In this document: one piece after another, positions 18,408-24,491 of the stretch
How positions within the stretch are numbered: position 1 is the stretch's first letter
Layout: each line of letters begins with the position of its first letter
Source of the DNA: Gracilariopsis chorda
Taxonomy: Eukaryota; Rhodophyta; Florideophyceae; Gracilariales; Gracilariaceae
DNA: 24,491 bases
Reading direction: 5' to 3'
NCBI GenBank assembly: GCA_003194525.1
Contig: NBIV01000526.1
Coordinates: forward strand, 1 to 24,491
The notes under the pieces: model-generated
The model's input: only the letters and a program-made list of their open reading frames with translations
The model's database searches: none
What the model was told of the DNA's origin: nothing
Program-made: the position numbers and the translations under genes

Positions 18408-19283
18408 AATTCCATTCCTTTGTCAATGATGAGTGGCCACACTTTATGTAAACAAGATGGCGTTGGGTCCACATACCTGGGTGAAGCAAAGTTGCCAACT
18501 TCACCTACAACCAGGAGAAAGGCACCCAGCCACCACCTAGAGTTGCGTACAAAGTGTGGCTTGGCGGTGCTCAAACCGAACTGCTCTTGTCTTCCATGTG
18601 TTCTCTCATTTCCTGGTTGATGGCCATAGCCGCCCAGTTACTGGCCTTCCCGGTTTGGCCAGTTTGTTCTGCGAAGCGGGAGTCCTGCAACCCGGCGGCT
18701 TCATTAACAGCAGTTGTGGAGGCATGGACGCCGGACGCGACGACATGAATGTCAACTACAGGGGTGGCGGCGGCGCTTCACCCTTGGACGTTGCACCCGA
18801 TAACGTTGGCGGTTATAGAGTTGGCGGTGACGGAGCAGATGAGCCGGAATCGCTCGCCGGCGGTGGCAGTGGCAGAGGGAGAGAGCCTCCACCGCCTGAA
18901 GTTCTGCCACAGGGCAGTGACGGCAGAGTTCGCACAACTGGCGCACCTGACTGCACGGATCCCCACGGCGGCGGGGGTGGAGTGGGGGCTGCCGGAAGGG
19001 TAAACATCGTGCGGAATGGTATGGTGCCGGCGATCCTGTGGAGTGGCTGGATGAAAAGAGAGAGAGCAGTGGCTATTTTGTCAGAGAGCAACATCGGTAG
19101 CAGTGAACTAAACGCGCGAGAAATACCCGTGTGTAGAGCTGCGGTGACAAGAGGAAAAGTCGAGAGTGTGGCAGAAGCAACAAATGTGTCCGAAAAACGT
19201 GTTTAACATTAAAGGGGGTGTTACGGGCAGCGTTTTGTTTTGTTTGCGAGAAAATCTGCGGCCGAAACGGTTTCTAAGACAAC

Positions 19284-19628
19284 ATGAACATGAGTACCAA
19301 AAACAATGGCAGGAAAGAAACAGTAGCTTCAACAAACTTGTGCTCTGCACTTCATGGAGGTGGGGGAAGAGCGCTTGCTTCAGCTGCCGCCGCAGGAGAC
19401 GGCGGAGGCGCGCGCGCTGCGGCTGTTGCCACAAGAGACGGGTGCCGCTGTGCGCGCGGCGGTTGTCTGCGCGTTGGCGCGGCGCGCTATAAAGGTATCC
19501 CTGAAAAGGCGGCTGCAAGCACTTGGCTGTTTGTTTGTTATGTGCCACCGGTTGGCGCTGTGAAGTGGCAGAGGAGGCCACGCGGCCTAGACAGTGTTGG
19601 TGGCAGCGAAAAGCTAGTACAGAAATAG
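19284..19628 (+). CDS. Small Ala/Gly-rich hypothetical ORF
   Basis: It starts with ATG in a favourable AACATGA context and encodes 114 residues, Ala/Gly-rich in the middle (ALASAAAAGDGGGARAAAVA) with a Cys cluster, CRCARGGC. The composition follows the local GC bias and no domain is recognised. A TATA-like element lies inside it near 19490. It is probably a chance frame. Confidence 0.15.
   Translation: MNMSTKNNGRKETVASTNLCSALHGGGGRALASAAAAGDGGGARAAAVATRDGCRCARGGCLRVGAARYKGIPEKAAASTWLFVCYVPPVGAVKWQRRPRGLDSVGGSEKLVQK
19488..19497 (+). promoter_or_regulatory. TATA-like element
   Basis: CTATAAAGGT follows a GC-rich stretch, as in a core promoter, but no substantial ORF starts within the next several hundred bases. 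It could serve a non-coding transcript or an old element's promoter. Confidence 0.2.
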
Positions 19629-19640
19629 GCGATTGAGCCA

Positions 19641-21168
19641 TGAAATAGGTGGCTGACTGGAATTACAGTTTGGTATTCTCTCTATAGCTATTGGCTTGTT
19701 GCTTTAAGACACGTAGGGAATTTAAAGATGAGTGCATTTTGTAGAAAACTATTTGTATTTCAAAATACTGTCGTGACAAAATTTTCAAGGAAAGGCAGAA
19801 CAACAACGATCTGACTTTCGAAAAGTGTAGCTAAATGAATAAATACGTTGTTTTAAGGTAGTTACTTTCTATGTGGTTTAGAGACCTATTGGAGACGGTA
19901 TTTGTCAAAAGCGACGATTGAAGCAGAAGAAATATAGGGAAAGGAGACAGATGGAGTCGGACGACGAAACAATTAACCCAGAAAATGACCATTAAACTAC
20001 GCAGTTAATGTGATTGTCTTCTACACACAGCTTTTGTGTTAATGATTTTGAGTTATCTATATGCGATGAAATTGCATGTAACGTATAATGTGTTCAAAAC
20101 CTATGAATTAGTCCTAACGCTATGTTTTTGCGCAAAGAGTGAATCCCTACGTAATTACTCCGTATCTGTATTGTAGACCTACTACTCCCGGTTTCCTTAC
20201 AGACCATTGATTCTTGTTTGGAAATGCATTTCGTTCTTGCTTCTTGAGTCGCACCTCATCTTTCAATACCTGCAACGCTTTGCGAACCCTCGATTGGGAT
20301 GTACTACCTCCTTTGCTCTTGCGTGTCTCGTTCGTTTTAGTTCGCGGGATGACTTGCGGAGCATCTTGAGGAGCTTCTTGGGGACAGCTCCAACATCACC
20401 GAGGTCACCAGCATCCACCACAACCATGCCACCTTGCCCACTTCTGGTCCACGCAATTCACCATACCGCTGAGCGTTCGTATCAGCAAGTAAAGGGTTAC
20501 CCATCCATAGGAATGAACCTCAAGTGGTAGCTGCTATGAAAGCTGACTCAAGGCAAGACGTTTCGACACCACAAAGAGACTGCACAATGATTGGTTGGAA
20601 AGAGAACTCCTAAAACTACGACAGGATGCAAACTTGCGACAGCTTCCCAAAGTGATCTTCGGCTTGTCATGCCGTTTAGAAACCCTCTCTTTATAATTAG
20701 ACGCTCCTTCTGTGTTTCATGTTCGTCGCGAAAGAGTGCACGCTGATTGTCCTAGCTGGGGCACCCAAACGAGTACAAATTCTTCCTCGGAACCGCCTAG
20801 AAGAGGCATGAAGGTTCGTTCATGCGCGTGAAACCCAAAGCTCGCAGCGTCACGTAACAGATGGACAGCAGATTTCACCGGACTGCCCAAAGCATAACAA
20901 GCGTATTCGACCGCATGGTATCAAACGAGGGTGAAGCGAACTGCGGTCGTGCTTTTGCTTCTCTCTGAAGATGAAATGGGCAAATTGTTTTAACTCCGCC
21001 AGTTCTGCAAGAAACGGGACGTTTCCTAAATTGTCGTCGAGCGAACCTACTGCTGACACGAAACTGAGACATCAAAGGGCTCCAATCGGAGCACGCCACA
21101 ACAATGGTTTCCGTGAATGCATTTTCACGTAGGCCTTCACGGAGAACGAGGACCTGAGTTTCGATTAC
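19641..21168. other. Intergenic, no convincing gene
   Basis: Mostly AT-richer single-copy-looking DNA. An open frame at 20207-20530 begins with a non-ATG codon and has no recognisable motif. Nothing else stands out before the region just upstream of the intact gene. Confidence 0.5.
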
Positions 21169-21402
21169 TCACTCCCCCACAAAGCACATGAAGTTAAGCA
21201 TAATTCTCTTTCCAGTCGCAGCATGTGCGGTGACTGAAAACTGTGAGAAATCAACCACTCTCCAATATTCTATCAGGTATTCTCCCGACGTTGCGATGGA
21301 TATGATTACTGTTTCTGCGGGCGTGAGCAAAATCAGCTGGATCTCTGAACCACCGGTTGAAGTATACTCGCCAAGACCTCCGGAAACTGAGTTCGCATCC
21401 AT
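21169..21402 (-). CDS. Possible divergent small ORF, 77 residues
   Basis: A true ATG at 21402-21400 opens a frame with strand-like text such as IQLILLTPAETVIISIATSG. It would be transcribed away from the large gene, starting about 55 bases left of its TATA box. A competing plus-strand ORF overlaps it (21188-21460, ATG start, hydrophobic MKLSIILFPVAACAV). At most one of the two is real, and neither has a recognised family. Confidence 0.2.
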   Translation of the reverse strand: MDANSVSGGLGEYTSTGGSEIQLILLTPAETVIISIATSGEYLIEYWRVVDFSQFSVTAHAATGKRIMLNFMCFVGE

Positions 21403-21460
21403 TAATCGCGTCCAAAGTGCACTCAGTGAAAGTTCAGTGCAGTCTCGCAGAAGGGTATAA
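21188..21460 (+). CDS. Possible small secreted ORF, 90 residues, in the promoter region
   Basis: It starts with ATG and MKLSIILFPVAACAVTENC, which resembles a short signal peptide, and ends at 21458-21460 overlapping the TATA box of the next gene. The overlap with that promoter and with the minus-strand ORF at 21169-21402 makes it doubtful. Confidence 0.2.
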   Translation: MKLSIILFPVAACAVTENCEKSTTLQYSIRYSPDVAMDMITVSAGVSKISWISEPPVEVYSPRPPETEFASINRVQSALSESSVQSRRRV

Positions 21461-21463
21461 AAG
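21456..21463 (+). promoter_or_regulatory. TATA box of the secreted-protein gene
   Basis: TATAAAAG lies 94 bases upstream of the ATG at 21557. A start of transcription about 25-30 bases downstream, near 21490, would leave a 5' leader of about 70 bases. The match is strong and well placed. Confidence 0.7.
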
Positions 21464-21556
21464 GTGCACAGGATCTTGCTCTCTCGTCACTTTGAGCTCG
21501 ATCAACATCCCCAAGGCCAAACCCCCATCACCAAGCAGTCCGCCTTACCTGTCAAG

Positions 21557-23413
21557 ATGGCAGCTTCTGTTTTCAATTCTGTTCTTCTTGCGTCTCTTTT
21601 TCTCCAAGTCTGTTGGTCATTGGAGTTCCCCACTTATTCCTACCGTGATCATCCCTTCTACACTTCGCCTGAGCATGACGAAGCTCGTCCATCCCCGGTA
21701 GTCATGCACAAGTACTACACACACAACCCAAAAGCAGGAAAAGTGACAGGAAATCTTCTCTTCGCGCCTCGTTCGGCTACCTACAACTCTTTCCCCTCAA
21801 AACAGCCGTTTGGATCCAAGCTGGATGCGCTATTCATCCCAGGAACTAGCAATGAATCCAAGTCAACATTTGTGGAGGTGCACGTGAACCGCCGTACTCG
21901 CGTGTTACTCGTGCTAAACGGTAAGGGGTTGTCCCTGAACGCTATGAAGAACTTGGCCTCTATTACGGTCTCAGTGCAGAATGGAGAAACCTTAGAGGGA
22001 TTCGTTCCGCCTCTGGAAGTCGCATTCCAATCGGTGACAAAAGCCCGCCTGGGACGTATCTTCAGCTTACCACGCCACGGAGCTATTGTAGAAAGAATAG
22101 TGGAACCAGATGAGCCCCTCCTTCTTCCTCACCCTGGTTCTGTCTCTGTCAATAATGTGAAGTGCCGTCGTTTTACGCTGCTCTTCGCGAAGCCGGAGGA
22201 AGGGAATCCTATCGCGTTCGAATCTCCGCATGTCCCAGAGCACGTACATTCACACATCAGAGGTGAAATTGTGAAGACAACCCCCGTGTTTCCGAACATG
22301 AAATGCCCGAACTGGTTGCATGATATGCATGTGACTTCGTCGAGAGATTCTTCGGTTGCAAGAACACACGGCGAACAGGTCCACTGGCGTACGTGGCACC
22401 CACCAATCGATCCCGTTTTCTGGTGCTACTACGACCACGAGCATGGATCCTTCCCCGGGAAGCATTGGCCTATGTTCGGCTATACGGCTTGGAAGACCTT
22501 TGATAACACAACCGTTCACAAACGACAGGACGAATCTCACAATGGTTTCAAGACGTACTCCTTCCCAGTACCCGGCCGAAGCAGGTATGTGGTGATAGTG
22601 GTTCATATGCATCTCTCATTCGCAAGGAGATTCACTGCCCGTCATCATACTGTAAGTTTCACGGTCTTAGACAAGAACTGGAATGTGGAAATGGAGCTGC
22701 ACATGAAGATGGACTTCGGAGCAGCGGTGGTCACCTTGAAAGACGGTGGGGATGAACCCATTAGCGATCGTGATGTGGATATCCAGGAAGAACTTGGAAG
22801 TCGGGGAGTGTTAGCAAATCGAAGGTTTAACATTCTCAACGAAGATGAGAACTATCCTGAGTCTGTTGACCCGAGATTTCGGTTGAACTGTGGCCGCACG
22901 GCCACTGAAGCAAACAAACGTGCGGTACTGCGTGGTATTTATGAGCAATGGAGAGGTCCACTCAACACATGCTCAAAATCGAATGGGCGTATCAACAGAG
23001 GTTTCAACTTTGATGTTCGTAACCCATCTACAGCGCTTCGTTTCTTGAATGACACGTCAGATGAAAACACGCAGAAGCTGTCAGGAAATGGCGTCAATCG
23101 CTTCCTAAAAGTGCGTAACGGCCTCGAGTTCGGTGTTGATCACTGCCACTTCGGAAACTCCTCAACGAACTTCATGACATCGGACGGTGTCTTCTACACA
23201 GACCCATACTTCTCGGTTGTTGAGGAAGGCCCCGGAACAAACTCCGTGCGGCAGTACATAAAGCCTGGATTCAAACCCTTGAATCTTGATGCGGGCGTTA
23301 TGCTTCCAATCGACGCCTGGTACTCTCACATGACATATGTCCCGAGGAAGACAAAACCGGGAGGAAGGAGATTCATGAACATGGAGAGGTCTGTGTTTGC
23401 TGCCGTCAACTGA
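21557..23413 (+). CDS. Secreted 618-residue protein, conserved but unrecognised family
   Basis: This is the only long uninterrupted frame in the window. The ATG at 21557 sits in a good context (CAAGATGG) after a TATA box. The frame extends 31 codons upstream without an ATG; a GTG at 21464 is not a credible start. Residues 1-21 form a signal peptide (MAASVFNSVLLASLFLQVCWS), probably cut after Ser21, so secretion or the endomembrane system is inferred. There is no further membrane segment. A His/aromatic cluster, WHPPIDPVFWCYYDHEHGS, spans residues 280-298, and HHTV, DHCHFG and FYTDPYF follow further on; these could bind a metal, which is inference. Sequons include NES, NTT, NDT and NSS. Several Cys could form disulfides. 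It ends at TGA with no introns. A dead paralogue lies at 13994-14365. No enzyme family is assigned. Confidence 0.93.
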   Translation: MAASVFNSVLLASLFLQVCWSLEFPTYSYRDHPFYTSPEHDEARPSPVVMHKYYTHNPKAGKVTGNLLFAPRSATYNSFPSKQPFGSKLDALFIPGTSNESKSTFVEVHVNRRTRVLLVLNGKGLSLNAMKNLASITVSVQNGETLEGFVPPLEVAFQSVTKARLGRIFSLPRHGAIVERIVEPDEPLLLPHPGSVSVNNVKCRRFTLLFAKPEEGNPIAFESPHVPEHVHSHIRGEIVKTTPVFPNMKCPNWLHDMHVTSSRDSSVARTHGEQVHWRTWHPPIDPVFWCYYDHEHGSFPGKHWPMFGYTAWKTFDNTTVHKRQDESHNGFKTYSFPVPGRSRYVVIVVHMHLSFARRFTARHHTVSFTVLDKNWNVEMELHMKMDFGAAVVTLKDGGDEPISDRDVDIQEELGSRGVLANRRFNILNEDENYPESVDPRFRLNCGRTATEANKRAVLRGIYEQWRGPLNTCSKSNGRINRGFNFDVRNPSTALRFLNDTSDENTQKLSGNGVNRFLKVRNGLEFGVDHCHFGNSSTNFMTSDGVFYTDPYFSVVEEGPGTNSVRQYIKPGFKPLNLDAGVMLPIDAWYSHMTYVPRKTKPGGRRFMNMERSVFAAVN

Positions 23414-24161
23414 GTCGCAATCCACGCAGCGCTTCGTTTTTGGGGTTTCCATTAACCTTAAGGCTACCAGAATTCTACAATCTTTTTGTTTTTATCATTT
23501 TCTATTTTGCGCGCCAATCATATAATATACTATCTTGAGTGAACACGTTTATTGTGACGTTAAAAGACTCTTAGGAGTTCGAGTGCATTTTTTGAACGCC
23601 ACAGAATTTCAATACCGTGCCGATCCGCCCTCGTCGTTGAAATTCTCTACTGTTGCAAACAGGTCTCTTCTATTGATGTTCGTGTTCCATGAAGAAAATT
23701 GTTTCGTGCCAACGACGCTGATCGCATTGGCCGTTCATTTTGAGTTTCGTTTCTTGCAGAACTTCTGTATCAGCAAATGCAAACGAGAGTTTTAACAATC
23801 TACAGCTTCAAATGCTCGGACTCTGGCAAGTTATGTGATTAGAATCTCGTACTTCAGTGCCCTTTTGAATGACTTTCCATTTCTCAAAAGCAAAATACTC
23901 GCTGGCTACGCTGCTTGCGATATTCTTGGGATGTCGGAAAACTCTCAAACTGGAACCGATGATAGTCTTCAAATAACTCGTGCTCATAGAAAAGTAACCC
24001 TCTCTGGGCCCAAATTTTCTGAAACAATGATCATCTTGAATCACGAGTTTATTCCGAAAACGTTCATAAAAAAACTTCTTCGGGTAATCCTTTAACCCTT
24101 TACTTCTTGTTCTTGGTCTTGAGATTGTGGAGAACGCTTTCGGTTTACTTTCTGTGGAGGC
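23414..24161. other. 3' flank of the secreted-protein gene
   Basis: T-rich stretches follow the stop (near 23480-23510) and may include the 3' end of the transcript. No AATAAA lies close to the stop. A plus-strand frame at 23535-23795 starts with TTG and has no motif. Confidence 0.4.
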
Positions 24162-24164
24162 CAT
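23808..24164 (-). CDS. Hypothetical small basic protein, 118 residues
   Basis: From an ATG at 24164-24162 the minus frame encodes a Lys/Arg-rich start (MASTESKPKAFSTISRPRTR) and then FRKFGPREGYFSMSTSYLKT. It stops at 23808-23810, converging on the secreted-protein gene. No domain is recognised. The length is modest for AT-rich DNA, so it may be chance. The frame extends 10 codons further upstream to a non-ATG codon. Confidence 0.25.
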   Translation of the reverse strand: MASTESKPKAFSTISRPRTRSKGLKDYPKKFFYERFRNKLVIQDDHCFRKFGPREGYFSMSTSYLKTIIGSSLRVFRHPKNIASSVASEYFAFEKWKVIQKGTEVRDSNHITCQSPSI

Positions 24165-24194
24165 TTTGTGGACATATAACGCTGGTGGTGACAA

Positions 24195-24491
24195 ACCCTA
24201 AGATTCTCACGCAAAGCCCAAAAGACAAATGAAATGAATAAAACAAAAATGAAAGCAGAAAAGAGCAAATGGATGTAGAGGATACACCACCAATGGGGAT
24301 TCACAATACCATACCAAGAAATAGAAAACAACTATAGAGGAAAGACTCAAAGCATTAGAATAGCTCACGAACTGCTAAATAAAATACTAAAAATCGGGAA
24401 TACCACAAAAACAAAAATGCAAACAACCTGCATACCTTGCCAAAAATACTATCATTTGAAAAAGGCCTAGATCAAAAATTAAAAACCACCA
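24195..24491. other. A-rich tail of the window
   Basis: Strongly A-rich on the plus strand. A minus-strand frame (24331-24092) has a hydrophobic run (IHLLFSAFIFVLFISFVFWA) that reflects the T-rich complement and starts without ATG. No feature can be supported. Confidence 0.4.

Larger units (their letters stand above)
18430..19640. other. GC-rich stretch with open frames, coding doubtful
   Basis: From about 18640 to 19560 the sequence is GC-rich with many GGC/GGT triplets, so long frames stay open by composition in several phases. One plus frame runs from an ATG at 18724 to 19206 (about 160 residues, Gly-rich, with REPPPPEVLPQG). Another phase, 18554-19003, reads AKRESCNPAASLTAVVEAW with one stop at 18746-18748. 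The minus strand is open too. Nothing resembles a known family. It may be a repeat or the 3' part of the transposon. Confidence 0.4.

Noticed and set aside
21464..21556. Upstream start of the secreted protein at GTG 21464
   Set aside because: It is not ATG, lies right at the TATA box, and would bury the signal peptide behind a polar extension. ATG 21557 fits much better.
24092..24331. Minus-strand membrane-protein ORF
   Set aside because: It starts without ATG and its hydrophobicity comes from the T-rich complement of an A-rich tract.

Overview
The window is eukaryotic nuclear DNA that is rich in repeats and poor in genes. The signs are LTR-retrotransposon polyproteins of both Ty1/copia and Ty3/gypsy (chromodomain) type, PIF/Harbinger-like DDE transposases, satellite-like repeats, and one intact single-exon gene with a TATA box and a secretory signal peptide. 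No ribosome-binding sites, operons or prokaryotic genes are visible. The host cannot be fixed from sequence alone. Compact intronless genes set among copia, gypsy and Harbinger-like elements fit a florideophyte red alga such as a Chondrus-like genome. An oomycete is the main alternative, because its genomes carry similar DDE transposases. This taxonomic guess is inference.

Layout, left to right. 1-2035 is the 3' half of a decayed Ty3/gypsy element (integrase, GPY/F-like tail, possible chromodomain). 2040-6280 is a Ty1/copia element on the minus strand with gag, protease, integrase, reverse transcriptase and RNase H in order; its pol frame is broken by four nonsense codons but no indels. 6280-7010 is unassigned, with a minus-strand TATA and a 13-bp inverted repeat. 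7014-7440 is a G-rich minisatellite with units of about 80 bp. 7570-8330 is a second gypsy remnant with a clear chromodomain, sharing a 70-bp nearly identical block with the first. 8690-10330 is a broken minus-strand coding remnant of unknown family. 10680-10790 is a tRNA-like fold. 11527-12912 holds three tandem 464-bp units full of palindromes. 13201-13938 is a broken plus-strand reading frame of unknown family. 13994-14365 is a decayed minus-strand paralogue of the intact gene at the far right. 14735-18407 holds two tandem decayed Harbinger-like transposase copies, the second split by an insertion of about 790 bp. 18550-19640 is GC-rich. 21557-23413 is the one convincing functional gene, a 618-residue secreted protein of unrecognised family. 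The remainder to 24491 is AT-rich with only weak ORFs.

Only the 618-residue gene looks functional; almost everything else is mobile-element debris. The most informative link inside the window is that the intact gene has a dead relative about 7 kb away in opposite orientation, so this is a multicopy family in a transposon-rich neighbourhood.
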